64,000 bases of DNA. Origin: Periconia sp. R9002. Taxonomy: Eukaryota; Ascomycota; Dothideomycetes; Pleosporales; Periconiaceae. The stretch spans positions 26,937 through 90,936 of the forward strand of contig JAMAHW010000120.1 of the NCBI GenBank assembly GCA_023627715.1, given 5' to 3'. The notes below the pieces were generated by a model that saw nothing but the letters and a program-made list of their open reading frames with translations, made no database searches and was not told where the DNA came from. Shown here piece by piece: positions 1 through 11,366 of this stretch. Positions within the stretch are counted from its first letter, which is position 1. The number at the start of each line of letters is the position of its first letter. The position numbers were made by a program, and so were the translations under genes.

Positions 1-674
1 GTCCATCCAAAACCTGCCACAGCGTCGTATCCGCAAAGCTCAGTTTCGCACCGACCAAGTACTTGCCGTTCCCCTCCTCGTTCGCCTTCAACACGCGCTC
101 AAAGTAACCAAAGAACTTGGGCAAGCGAGTCTCGCGGAAGTTCTGAGCCTTGCGCAGGGACTCGGCCTTCTGGTCTTCGTAGTAGAGCTGCGGAGCGATG
201 GGGTGGTGGGTGTCGTGGGCTTCGTTGTTGAGGTCGAGGGCCGTGAGGGCGTGCGAGAGGACCCATTGTTTCTCAGCTTCGTCGGAACCTGCTAGGTCGA
301 GCTTGTCGCCGAGGTATACCTGCATTCACTTCTCATTAGTCCCGCATCCCATCCGCGCAATTGGTAAAGAGCGGACCTACCAGTATACTCGGCGTCTGAT
401 ATATGATCAACGCCTTACCATTCTTGCCCTCACCCGGAACCTTCAATGCGGGGGGCGCGAACGCGGGAGGATTGCCATCACCGCTTGTTGTTGCTTTGGC
501 GTCGATGAGCGATAGGACGGAATTGATGCCTTCCTTGGAGGCGTTGCCCGTGTCCGTGTACGAGGTCCCCGTTGCCTCGAAGACGAGGCGGATGAACTCG
601 CCGCGGCCGGGGATGGAGGGCCAGTAGATGAGCTCGTAGGGAGGGGTTGTGCGGGCTTTCTTTGCGGTGGCCAT
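1..674 (-). CDS. Glutathione S-transferase, 3' end beyond window
   Basis: Conjugates glutathione to electrophiles or serves as a related thiol-transfer protein in the cytosol. Exon 1 (674-381) starts MATAKKARTTPPYELIYWPS and carries the GST N-terminal thioredoxin-like fold. The stretch PGRGEFIRLVFEATGTSY resembles sigma-class and fungal GSTs, and PSIL sits where the glutathione-binding cis-Pro/Ser region is expected. A 61-nt intron (380-320; GTAGGT donor, TGCAG acceptor) joins in phase 0 to exon 2 (319-1), which reads YLGDKLDLAGSDEAEKQWVL and then the all-helical C-terminal domain with FRETRLPKFFGYFERVL. The right-hand boundary is complete; the protein continues past base 1, so only about 200 residues are visible. 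Family assignment is firm, substrate unknown. Confidence 0.88.
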
Positions 675-1542
675 TGCGGGGGTGGTGTGTGCGTAGCGGT
701 GGTGAAGGGGGGTAGCTTTTGTTGCTTGGTTAATGGACGGTTGGAGCGCGATTGATGGTGAGGAGGGGTGGCCCTTTTATGTATGTACGTGAGACCGGAC
801 ATGACGATGATGCATCCAGGCAGTAACCGTTAATTCCGCACTTCTTAGTAACGAAGCTCCACTTGCCTGATACATTACATATAGGTACGCCTTGCCTCGA
901 GATGGATGAGCAGGTTGCGGGATGGGGGCGACTTACCGAAGCAATGGCTGAATGCCGGTTTGCGGCGAGTAAATGAAGTAAGCAATGCCCGTCGTGAAGG
1001 GTGGAACATGCAGTGGGACCGGTCAAGAGAGGGAGCAATGGAGTGACGAACAATTGAGTTGTAGAACCGTGATTCCCGATTTGGCTGCACAGAGGGAGGC
1101 TTGGGTGTATTGGTGGCATCATTGCGGGGAACGAGGGAGCTATGGCCTCTGCTTAGCTCTCTATTCGTTCGGTGTTACCTTTAACAACTAATGTTTGCTT
1201 TTGGACAACAAGACAGACTTGAACGAGTGGCCCCTCAGCTATGACTCCCAGTTCGAAGGACCATGCAAAAATCCCTCATAAGGAACGGGCGGGTATTTTT
1301 TTTTCCAGTCATCTTCACCATCGCCATCTTACTGGATTTAATGCACTGGATGCTTAAGAACAGAAAACCGTCCTTCGAGACCGCGATCTTTCGCTGTACT
1401 GTACACTGAGAGATATATTGAGCGCTAATCCCAAAGGGGCTAGTCACAAACTGACTGAAACCAAACCTCAACTCAGCCTTCAAGTAGCCGCCATCTTCGC
1501 TATTTAACATCCACCATACCTGCACTTCCTTCGACGGTGGAT
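675..1542. promoter_or_regulatory. Divergent intergenic region between GST and CCCH gene
   Basis: About 870 bases separate the start codons of the minus-strand GST and the plus-strand CCCH gene, so both promoters must lie here. I see no convincing ORF: the short frames have no family match and lie in opposite directions over the same bases. No clear TATA box near either start. Confidence 0.4.
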
Positions 1543-3378
1543 ATGGTAGGCCTCAGCAACATGGACTCAAACTTCAACCCGGCAGACTTTGCCGCTCAGA
1601 TGCGAGGATTTCAGGCTTCCGATGAAGCCCGTCAAAAGCTCTTCACCGTAAGCTCTCCTCGGTGCTCCATGTTTCCCCACGCGACTCGACGTGTTTTCCA
1701 TCCGCGCGTCCAGACGTCTAACTCGCATGCCAGGACTTGTTGCAACAATACACTGATCTGCTAGATGATCATGCAAATTTGCAAAATGACTATGCTAGCG
1801 AAAGAGATAATCGTCGTAGTTATCAAAAGAGGGTCGATTTGATGGAGAGACAGTATGCCCATATGCAGCGCGAACTGGTGAGCTGTTCCCCTCCTTCAGC
1901 CTCGTATCGTCGCCTCGTTTGCTAACAGCCTTCCCACCAGGAAAATAATTCCTTCGTGCTAGCCCTAATTGATGGAGATGGAGTGATCGTAATTGCCAAT
2001 TCATATTTCATGCTCAGAAAGTGCAACTTGACTGCTAATTCCCGCCTAGTTTCAAGATGCATTGCTTAATCAAGCTGCCACCGATGGTGGGTCCGAGGCG
2101 GCATCGAGGCTACAGCATGCTATTCACAACCATGTCACCTCGCTCTATGAAAATTCCGGCGATTGGCCTATTATGGTACATATCTATCTGAGTCTTGATA
2201 AACTCGCACAAAAGCTTGCGTCGGTCGGCCTGCTTCGCCACCCAAGTGACCTCCGCACGTTTGCTCAATCCTTCGTTATCAACCAGTCTTTGTTTAGTAT
2301 TGTCGATGTCGGCCATGGAAAAGAACGTGCCGACCATAAGATTAAAGGTAAGCGGATGCACTGATAGGCAACACTCTTTGCTGACATTGATCCGAGAAAT
2401 GCTTCGCACATTCAGCAACAACCCCACGTGCAAACATATTGTGTTCGGAGCTTGCCACGATGCTGGCTATCTTTTGAACCTTGACAGGTATAAGCATGAA
2501 GAACAAAAGGCAGCTAGAATTACCCTCCTTGAATCAACACCTGCATTTAAGGGGTTTGCGGACTTGCCTAACTTTCACCGTACCCGATTTGATGGTGTCT
2601 TCCGGAACCAGCCTCTGCCAGACTGGAACCCTCCAGTATCCAGTTTCGCGCCGGCGCCTCCAGCAATCAACGCCCAATATGCTATTAGGACAACGAGGCA
2701 GAATTCTAATTCACCAGGTCCTCAATCAGCAAGCAATACTCCAATCACTTCCTCCCCAGCCACTACTGCGTCATCCGTCGCGATTCCAGTAAACGGGTCG
2801 GGAGATTCATCTTGGGCTCAGGTAGGTAAATCGGGTGTTTTACCCGACCAACCCATATCTATCGCCAAAAAAACAAACCCAAAGAAAAAATATGCATACT
2901 ACAACGCAGCCGGCCAACGCCTTGATGAAGCGCTTCCGCCGATTGATCAAGCCGCGAGGCAGTCTCTCGACCAGCGCATGAAGAAAGCCGGTAAAAATCT
3001 GTGCAATCACTGGCACCTTAACAATGGCAAGTGCACCAATGGTTCCGCCTGCTACTTCCAGCATGAGCCGAAATTGACGCCTGGTGAGCTGAACGCTCTT
3101 CGATATAAGACCCGCAGCTTGGCCTGCAAAAACCAATACTGCGAAAATATAGACTGCTGTAAGTCAACGTTCCCTGTCTTACATGCACAAATAAAGTTCT
3201 GTGACTGATGAAACCCATAGACCTGGGCCATCAATGCTCATTCGAGCGTGACCAGGGAGTCTGCCCATTTCCAGACACGTGCAACCTGCGCACCACGCAC
3301 GGCATGGACAAGACCAAGTACGAGCGCTGGGATGAGCAGGGCAACCAGGAGCTCTTGACCGCCATCCGAACCAAATAA
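1543..3378 (+). CDS. Tandem CCCH zinc-finger protein with NYN/PIN-like N-terminal domain
   Basis: Six exons: 1543-1647, 1734-1877, 1941-1988, 2050-2347, 2397-3158, 3221-3378; phases agree and give 504 aa. After a short coiled coil (about residues 20-80, rich in D, Q and R) comes a conserved fungal domain of the DUF7923 type with LALIDGDGVIFQDALL and DVGHGKERADHKI; spaced acidic residues of this kind recall NYN/PIN nucleases (inference). A Ser/Thr/Pro linker follows. The C-terminus has three finger-like motifs: C-x9-C-x5-C-x3-H starting at CNHWHLNNGKC, C-x4-C-x4-C-x3-H at CKNQYCENIDC, and an atypical C-x8-C-x5-C group at the end. Likely RNA-binding in the cytoplasm or nucleus. A GTG six bases upstream opens the frame, but ATG 1543 (or 1561, with a better context) is the real start. 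Confidence 0.85.
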
Positions 3379-3882
3379 TGGCCCCGTTTTTTTTCCGTTG
3401 ACGGTGGATCGAATGATTGTTTTGCACATCGATCTATCCTACCGCCATCCTAACCAAATTGTCTGTACTCTGGAAAGAAAACAAGCTGAATTGTCTAACT
3501 GATTTAATCGGTATTTCTATACTGATTCTATTACGTGGATTATTGTTTATATGTAGGGGAATGAATGGGTGGGTGGGGTTCTAATTAAATATAAAAATTG
3601 TCGTGTGGGATTTGATCATTTGTGATCGTTGTGCTGCTCCGAATTTAGTACGTGATCTTAACCAACAGACAAAAAATAGTCGAAAAATTACATGCACAAA
3701 AAAAAGATAGCATCGCTCTAAATACAAAAAAAAGTTCATGTGTGCAGCAGCTCAAACTGTTCCTTAGTCCTCTACATCCCTTTCCAATCCCAAGAACAAT
3801 ACACATTGAAGCTTAATACCTATACCTCGACTCCTTAACCTCAACACCCCCCCCCCCCCCACCTCCATACAATCAAAACTCC
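3379..3882. other. Convergent 3' intergenic region
   Basis: About 500 AT-rich bases between two convergent genes, with several A-runs and a run of 13 to 14 C near 3846-3860. Presumably both 3' UTRs and polyadenylation sites. No gene seen. Confidence 0.5.
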
Positions 3883-4293
3883 TCAAACCCCCTTCTCCCC
3901 ACCACCACCACTACCACCAACAACAATAAACATCAAACACCCCCCCTCACTATAAAACCCACCATGCTCCATCCCCGGCCTGCGATACGCATAACACCCT
4001 TTCCCCCACACATCGCCTTCCTCTCCTTCCACAATCTTCCCCGTCCCACTCTTCCGCCCCTTCACATCGCGTAAATCCCCCTCTATAATAAAAATCTCCT
4101 CCGTGTAGTCGTGCACGAAGTTCTTAATCTGATTCCGCGTGTTTGGCTCCCAGCGCTGCAGGTAGGTTGCCCGGCCTGTGATGGGGTCGTGGTTGAGCGT
4201 TTGTTGCGATATGCCTGGTTCGAGGGTCGTCCAGGGGCGGGGGAGGAGGGTTAGGGGGTTGTGGGTGTGGGGGTGGAATTCGAATTGTTGCAT
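3883..4293 (-). CDS. Small single-domain cupin protein
   Basis: Intronless, 136 aa. It reads as one RmlC-like cupin barrel: the first part has ISQQTLNHDPITGRATYLQR and FVHDYTEEIFIIEGDLRD, where the H, E and E residues are placed like cupin motif 1 (G-x5-H-x-H-x3-E-x6-G, with the first His replaced). GCYAYRRPGMEHGGFYSEGG fits motif 2 (G-x5-P-x-G-x2-H). The ending is glycine rich. The arrangement is that of ChrR-like cupins that bind one metal ion. No signal peptide. Substrate unknown; could be an oxygenase-like or a binding protein. It is convergent with the CCCH gene and shares no promoter with it. Confidence 0.75.
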   Translation of the reverse strand: MQQFEFHPHTHNPLTLLPRPWTTLEPGISQQTLNHDPITGRATYLQRWEPNTRNQIKNFVHDYTEEIFIIEGDLRDVKGRKSGTGKIVEGEEGDVWGKGCYAYRRPGMEHGGFYSEGGCLMFIVVGGSGGGGEKGV

Positions 4294-5322
4294 TACGGAA
4301 GGAAAGGAGAGAGGTGTTTTGGTGGTTGCTGGTGTTTGTATGTGATTGATTTGCGTTTTTGGGTTGGGGTTTGGTTCACTTGTTTTGTCTCTTTCTTTTT
4401 GGCGACGGTGGGTAAGGTACGTGATGATTTATTATGGAAGGGAGAGGTATGTATGTAAACAATCAATGCAGGAAAAGAATTCGGTTGGGGTGGTGGGTAC
4501 TTATTTCCTAGGTTGAAAAGGAAGCAACCTACCTGTATATTGATGAGAGGAGAGCGCGGGGACTCTTATGTACTTATGTACATCTATGAGATGGATAGTA
4601 AAGAGTTACGTGATTCGAAACCCTTTGCCATTGATACCCAAAACAGGTGGGGAATGATGCGTTGGTGAATTGTTTTGAGTAATGGTGTGTATGTATGCTG
4701 GATGATGCAAGCAAGCAAGCTTACAAATTCTTCTTTTCCTCACAACCAACTTCCCTTTGTAGGTACTGGGGATGGATATTTTTCCTTGGTAGTCGGAGGT
4801 TGGAGGTTGGTTGATTGATTGGTAAGCACAACATAACAACCTTTTCCGACGAGGATGACGTTATTTAGAGTGTGGAATTATGCTTTTTTTTTTGTGTTTC
4901 GGGAAGGAAGGATACATAAGCGAAGATTCATGCGGATGTTTAGCAGATTTTTGGGTTTTGGGTTCGGATAAGATAAGGTTTGCCAGAGGAGTAGGGGGTG
5001 TTAGGGGGTGTTAGGGGGTGGGGTAGGGGTTGGGGAAGGTTTCTGGGGTATGTGTACAGGTAGGTGGGTTGTTCTGGGTATTGTTTAGGAAAGGGAAGGG
5101 AAGGAAGGGGGGGACTAGGTTGTTTTCCGTTTGGTGGGGTTTATGTACGGAGAGGATGGAGGTTGTGAGGTGGTTATGTTGTTATTAATGATGAAGCTTT
5201 TAATGGGAAAGGAAAAAGTAGTGGTGGGTTGAGCAGACTGCAAGACTGTAAATAAAGGCTAGGATTGCCCGTTTGATTGCGGAGTGTCTTGATTGCAGAA
5301 TGTCCATACCATACCCCACCCC
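4294..5322. other. Gene-free stretch with G-rich tract
   Basis: About 1 kb between the cupin start and the 3' end of the ankyrin gene. It should hold the cupin promoter on its left side. It is T/G-biased on the plus strand and contains a strongly G-clustered tract at 4994-5036 (listed separately). ORFs here are short and low-complexity. No gene seen. Confidence 0.5.
4994..5036 (+). repeat. G-run tract, potential G-quadruplex
   Basis: Three GGGGG runs spaced by TGTTA are followed by further GGGG runs within 43 bases. The spacing fits an intramolecular G-quadruplex. It is not a telomere repeat: the unit is ten bases and lacks exact TTAGGG. Confidence 0.5.
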
Positions 5323-7693
5323 CTACCCTCTATAACCACCCCGTCTATCCGCACCATAACCATGATCCGCCATATAAGTAACTGCCTTCAAAGCCTGCGC
5401 CAGACGAACCGCCGGCGCCTTAGCATCCCTCGCATCATTAAAATGCGCCATCGTATACTCAAGCGCCGTCCATCCTGACGCATCCTTAGTAATAAACTCG
5501 ACACCTATCGACAGCAAGAACTTCATCGTCTTCGGGCATGAGTTCTTCGCGGCGAAGATGAGTGGTGTGGTCCCGCATTCGGACTGCGAGTTCATGTTGG
5601 CGCCTTGCTGGAATAAAGTAAGGGTTAGTTGTAAGAGGCTATCGTCGTGGTTGGGATGGTCTGTGGGAGTTTTTGTTAATAGGTTGTGGACTTGTGTGAG
5701 GCCGTCGTTGGAGGGGGAGAAGGAGGAGAGGGTTGTGTAGGGTGGGTAACAGGTGGCGAAGTCGGTGAAATCGGTGTTTGAGAGACGGTCGACGAAGGAT
5801 AAACCAAAGTCGTCCCGAGACTGTGCTAGGCTTTTGATCAGCGCGTCGATGCCTGCGTCTTTCTTCATCAAGGCGACTAATCTGCTTATTTGGGAACATT
5901 CCGAGAGACATAGCATGTCAAGGAAGTTCTTGCGCTGGCAATCCAAATGAGTGAATTCGAAGCCTACAATACGTAGGTTCATCATGAGACACTCAAACGC
6001 GGTCGAATGGAAACCGTTTACGCAGGCACAGCCTTCTCCCATGATCCCGCGGGGATCGAGATAGAACATGAATGTACGACCATCTAGATCCCGAGCGTTG
6101 CACCTCGCGCCATAGTGCCTCGCGAGCGTCAAAAGCACGCGTAATGGCGCAGCTATACTGGCGGCAAAGAATAGGTCAGTCCGGCCGGATACATCCAGTT
6201 CATCTGGAGGGGATAGACGACGCCGATCTAAATTCACGAGAGGGTTGTTGATGCAATCTACTATGCGTTGGTGTATGCATCGTGGGTTGAGAGTGCAACA
6301 TTGACGGATCAGCCAGCGATTGTCGGAATACATGCGCCGCTGCTGTTCTTCGAGCACTTTGGAAGAGCTTGAGGGCTGTACACGAGGGACCGCTCGAATG
6401 TTACCGCTACCACCGGTTTGGTACCATGGTTGGTGAGGATCGGAATATCCAGTAGTTGTCGGATTGGCGTGGCGCGCAGACGAACTGGGGTGGCGAGTAG
6501 ATGAACTGGAGTGATGCGTAGACGAACTTGGGTAGCGCGTGGATGAACTGGAATGGTGCGTGGACGAACTGGAGTGATGCGCAGATGAACCAGAGGAGCT
6601 CAACGAGTAACGAAGAGTCAGTACGCGTCTGATCAGAGACTGTTCGGATGGTGCACGGTCAGAACGTTCCAGTATTTCTGATATCATGGATATTTCATGT
6701 ATTGCATTAGAGTTGGAGTCGGAAGATGGCAAAACTTGGTTCTTCTTTGCTGTGGGAACGCTTCTTGACTGGGAATGCTCTCTATAGACTGTCGTGGGGT
6801 TGAAATAGTTTGGGTTCATAGACCATCTAAACGACGGAATGTCAGGAATCACCTGCTCTTTAGCGTCCCAGATAAGCGTTGGTAGGATTAGGCCATCGGC
6901 GTTACGCAGCGGCCTAGAAAGCTCGTCAATACGAGATGTGATGTTCAATTCCCCGAAGTCTTGTCTGGGATGTTCCTCCCTGAAGTCGGACTCCACAATG
7001 GGTGTTAATGATGTCTGGATCTGTGGACCGCCTGGAGGGCTATTGTGGAATAGACTGTGCTGAGAGACATTGGATTTCTGAGCTTGATCTGAATAGCTTG
7101 GTTTCTGCCTATTTGCATCAACATAGGATGAACAAAAGCACTGCGGCCTCAGGCCTTGAACATCGGGTTCTGCGGTTCGTCCTTGAACAAATGCCGTCGC
7201 TGGTGTCACCTGCTTCTGATCTTGGTGGCGAGAAGACGTGTCACCTCCACGTCGTCTACGTCTTTTTCTCAGTTTTTCAGCTTGTAGTAAGAACCGAATC
7301 CGCTTTTTCGAAGAGTCTTTATCAGGGGCGCACAGATCTTTCCATCCAGGTCCGAGAAGCTCTTTCATGTTATGCTGTGCAGTTCGCTCACTAATAGGTA
7401 TTTATATAGCGTCAGCCAGGTCCAGCGAATACGCGTCGTGGTACTGACACTCTCGGTGTTGAATTTCCACTTAGAATGCCTAACAAATCGAAAACTTCAC
7501 TGAATTGAAGGCCACACATGCGTAACACCAGCAGTCTTTTTAACCAAGGCAGGGACCAGGTGTTTTTCCTGCCGCGGCCCAGGCGACCGTCTTCTTTGAT
7601 CGTCTTCCTCCGTTTTTGCACACCTCCTCTGGGACGGCTAGGTGGCTCGAGTCTTTGGCTCTTTCGATCATTGTCGGGGCGGGTGGGGGCCAT
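5323..7693 (-). CDS. Ankyrin-repeat protein with basic N-terminal region
   Basis: The long frame 7368-5323 (681 aa) lacks a sensible N-terminus, and a second frame just upstream supplies it. Exon 1 (7693-7433) encodes a basic region with RKNTWSLPWLKRLLVLRM. A 58-nt intron (7432-7375; GTATTC donor, CTGAC branch, CACAG acceptor) joins in phase 0 to HNMKELLGPGWKDL, giving about 770 aa. The combined N-terminus (about residues 40-135, with a run of Arg/Lys near 130) looks like a small helical, possibly nucleic-acid-binding domain that I cannot name. A Ser/His repeat follows near residues 345-387. The C-terminal third holds about two clear ankyrin repeats (GTTPLIFAAKNSCPKTMKFL and SGWTALEYTMAHF). 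Donor choice is uncertain by a few codons. Role unknown. Confidence 0.7.
6475..6600 (-). repeat. 21-bp coding minisatellite, 6 units
   Basis: Six imperfect 21-base units inside the ankyrin gene encode heptads of the type SSSTHHS / SSSTRYP. In-frame length means copy-number changes would not break the reading frame. Confidence 0.75.
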
Positions 7694-10600
7694 ATTTCAA
7701 TCTGGCGCTGGAGGATATTTCTCGCTGTTGCCACGGCTGTTGTATGTGGGAAAGGTTATAAAAAATCCGTGGTGGTACGTAGCAGAGGAAGATTGCTCGA
7801 GGATTATAGAAGGAGCGAGTACATAAATTATATTTGCCTTGCTATGCCTGTTCGAAGTTGCAACGACTGAAACGCTGACCGGTACGCGCAAGAATTGGCG
7901 ACTGGCGACGTGGATGACAAGACTGTGGCGCATTTTGACCTATTAGCAGATGTCAAAAGACACGGCGTGCAGCCACCGCAAGAATTCAGTCTTGCTACAC
8001 TGCACGGAGAGTGGCTGGAGTGGACTCGGAACTTCTTTCTGAGGCTCATTATCTCTGTTATCGACGCCACAACGCAACATGTTGTACGCTAATGGCTCTT
8101 CAAACGAATGGTAGATGCTATTGACAGCCGTTGCTGATTAGTGGTGGAAGGTGGAAGGTGCATGATTTTGTAAACCATGGAACAGACACTGGGCAACGAG
8201 CCACTACGACCTAATCATGTGGCATCAGCTTCTTGCTCACGTGCACCTCTCCACATCCCGGCCCAGGACGTCTTTGTGTTTCTTTTCCTGTATTCAAGGA
8301 TGACATCCTAATAATCTAATTACCATGCAACAAGTACTACTCAATTATTCTTCATAAGAGTTTTTTCCCCACATATATCAAGCACTAGCAAAGTTTTAAG
8401 TGCTACCTATAGAACGAAATAAACCGTCTACGAAGTAAAGCATAATTACATAGCCATGTATTTTGTGTGTTTTAACGTAGATGTATAGTGGCGACCTCGA
8501 AACAGAACTACCAAGCAAGACAACTCAACATAAACGAGAAATTTTCGTTGGGTTTTAGAGCCTGTCTAACGCCCCTAGGTAGGCAGATGGATTCGGTTAA
8601 GGATGGGAGATTGCGAGGATTAATGATGGGTAAGGTAAGATTGAGTGAAGTTTTATGGATTGGGGAATACTAGAGGGGGAGGAAGGGGAGGGAAGGGAGA
8701 AGGGAGAAGGGGAGGAGGAGAGAGATGGGGGGAGATGGGGGGTTAGTTGGAGATGCAAAAATTGACCGATCAATGATTGCATTGGTTTGATTCGTATCTA
8801 TACTCAAACAGACGGGATGGTTAGGAATGGATAGTCATACTGGAGTGGAGTGATAAACGACGGCAATTATTTCTTTTTTCTTTGTATTACTTCTACTTTG
8901 GGTTGATACTGGGAATGATTTTAATGAATGTGAAGACAAAGCACACTTTGAATTCTCTTTCTCCGTGTTTTTTTTTTTCAAGAGGGAGAGGTACCTATGT
9001 ACGTACATCCATCTTTCTTCAATTGATGATAGGTACATGTACGGTGTTACGGGCTGACCGACGCATGCAAGTACACGTGTACCTACCTACCTACCTACCT
9101 ATGGCAAATAAAAAGAAAGAACGGTCTCGCAGATAGGAGTCGTAAGAATGTATTTGTGATGAGAAGATGTGTTTATTGCATAGCTTCTTTCAAGGATGGA
9201 TATGTACAAATGCATTGTTTTCCTGTGTGACTTTCCTGTTTCCCAGGGAAGGGGGGTAAGATATCGAATGCACAAGGGAACTAAGGAAATATGTCCGAAG
9301 CACGGGTGTACCTGATTGGCGTGGGGCGTGAGAATTCTCGTGGATGATGTTGGGGTGAGGTGCGGGCGCATTACGCTGACCACCACCAGGCTTCGTATCA
9401 AGGGGTTGTTGAGATGTTCAGTTGCACGAGCTCGTGTTGGTATGGGGGGATCAGCGCGTCGGTATCAGCTGGCATGGCGCAGTACCTAAGCTTTTGGAAC
9501 GGATGGCATTCCTGAGAAGGGCAGAGTGGGTGGAGATGAAGGAACAGTCACGAGGAGTAGCAAGAAAGAATAGCCAACACGACAAGGCAGCAGGGATAAG
9601 CGATCGACGAGAGCCTGGGATGGGGGTTGCTACGTGGTAGTTGAAAAATGCAAGTGCACAGGCGCGCGCAAGGCAAAGGGCCGAAGAGAGGAAAAAAAGG
9701 CGGTGGCGGAGACGGGGGATGTAGGGAAAATATGGGGTAAAAGGGTGGAAGGAAGAGGAATGAGGAGAGATATTGGGGAATAGATTTGGTGGATATTGGA
9801 GGGTTGATTGCGGTTCATATTGGCAGAGAGGTGGATTGGTTGGCAGGTCGGTCAGCGTGGTGGAGGAGCTTCGGGGCCGGATGTTTAGGCGAGAAAGGTG
9901 GGCGGGCTGCCCCGCATAGCGAATGCAAGCAAGAAAAAAACAAGAAATAGGAATGCGAAAGGTGGTTAAAGAAGGCAAAAGGAAGAATGGAAAGATAGAC
10001 GAGCAGGAAGATCAAGGGGAAATAGGCAACCGCCCCTTTCTGGGCGTTCTGGAGGTGCATATACGCAATATGTATGTATATAAATACATGTCGGTGTCGA
10101 AAGAAATGCATGTCATGTTGCGTGGCAGGAAGGCGATGGCTTGTAGCTTGAGCCGGTACTGGACACAGCAGCAGGCTTGTTCCTGTTGCGCGTACTCGCT
10201 CGTGTATGTCGTGTTTGTTCGTGTAAGAAGAAGATGCATCTGGACTGAGTGAAGGGGAGGTTGATTTGTCGTGTCTGAGTAATGGTGGGAAAGGGCGCTA
10301 GAGCGGATTCGACATGTGGGGAACAGGGATGGCTCGCTTACTAGGGACCCATTATAGGCGGCGTGATTGGCTGGCGATTGTCCACCGCGGAGGGTCCCCC
10401 ACTTTGACTGGCTATGCATGACCACTTCTCTCACACAAAAGGTGCATCACTCGCCTGCATTCATTGTCTTATAAGTTATAACTACTGTAGGTGCAAGGGT
10501 AGGATTGGGCGATGATGGGCGGTGATTGATGAGAAGTAGGGATCCGTAGTATGTAATTGCGCCATGTAACAGGAACACAAAGTCTCTTGTTCGTGGCGAA

Positions 10601-11366
10601 ACATGGGCAGACCCTGGGTGACTTGCGTGCCCTGAGCAAAATCCAGCAGAGGAAGGAACGCACGGTTGTGGGGAAGCTCCCCAAAGGAAGGAACACACAC
10701 CTTCATCCGCGCCTGCCTCCTCTATGCCTGAGCAGGTCCTTCTTTCCCATCTGATGTAACCAGCCTTTGCGCCGATTCTCCTCCGAACGTCCAACTAAGT
10801 AATCGTCCCGACCTTGTCCTCCTACCCTACCCTACCCTCCATCCCATCCCATCCTTTACTCTAGGTATTTCTCTTCCGCGGCTATCTCACGGTTACGGCT
10901 AAGTTAGCCAGCTCGACTTGGACACCACAAACACCACACCTCACCACACTACCTATACTACTCACATCATACCACACACCACACTACACCACGTTTGCGT
11001 CGAACCCCATACTCCCCGTTTCCCTCCCGCTCGCCCACCACCATCCACCCGCTTGACTACGCCGCTGCACAGGGAGACCACTGCAAGCTGTAGCCAACGA
11101 CATGACCCATGATATGACAGAATAACGTCCCCCTTCCATCCCATCGCTGCTGCTGCATGGGACCCTGCGCTAAGCGCCTCGCATCGCAGCAACACACATC
11201 TCATCCTTCCCGCCCACTGCGATTTCGTCTCAACGCTGCTCACCCACCTCCATCCGATCCCTTCCGCCTCTCTCTCCACCTAATTTTTACCCACCGCCAC
11301 GCCGCCTACCACAACCAAGCTACCTTGGATACTCACACGCCTTGCATGGAATAAACCCGAAATTCA
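7694..11366. other. Long gene-free interval and leader of the Zn2Cys6 gene
   Basis: About 3.7 kb without a supportable gene. The left end is the promoter of the ankyrin gene. A 54-base uninterrupted purine tract lies at 8672-8725 and a CCTA tetranucleotide run near 9079-9101. From about 10800 the plus strand becomes C/T-rich, as in long fungal 5' leaders, up to the regulator start at 11367. ORFs such as those at 9451-9978 or 10012-10434 (minus) are low-complexity, overlap one another on both strands and match nothing I recognise; a non-coding transcript cannot be excluded. Confidence 0.45.
11346..11354 (+). promoter_or_regulatory. Minimal upstream ORF (ATG GAA TAA)
   Basis: A two-codon uORF ends 12 bases before the start codon of the Zn2Cys6 regulator. 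If it lies in the mRNA it could lower or condition translation of the main frame. Confidence 0.45.

Noticed and set aside
4990..5036. Interstitial telomere repeat
   Set aside because: The unit is a ten-base G-rich repeat; exact TTAGGG does not recur in tandem.
9451..9978. 175-aa minus-strand ORF
   Set aside because: Low-complexity Ser/Pro/Leu composition, overlapped by other frames, no family match, isolated in a gene-free interval.
10810..10860. CCCTA-like repeat as a telomere relic
   Set aside because: The unit CCTAC/CCATC varies and is part of the C/T-rich leader; no CCCTAA array.
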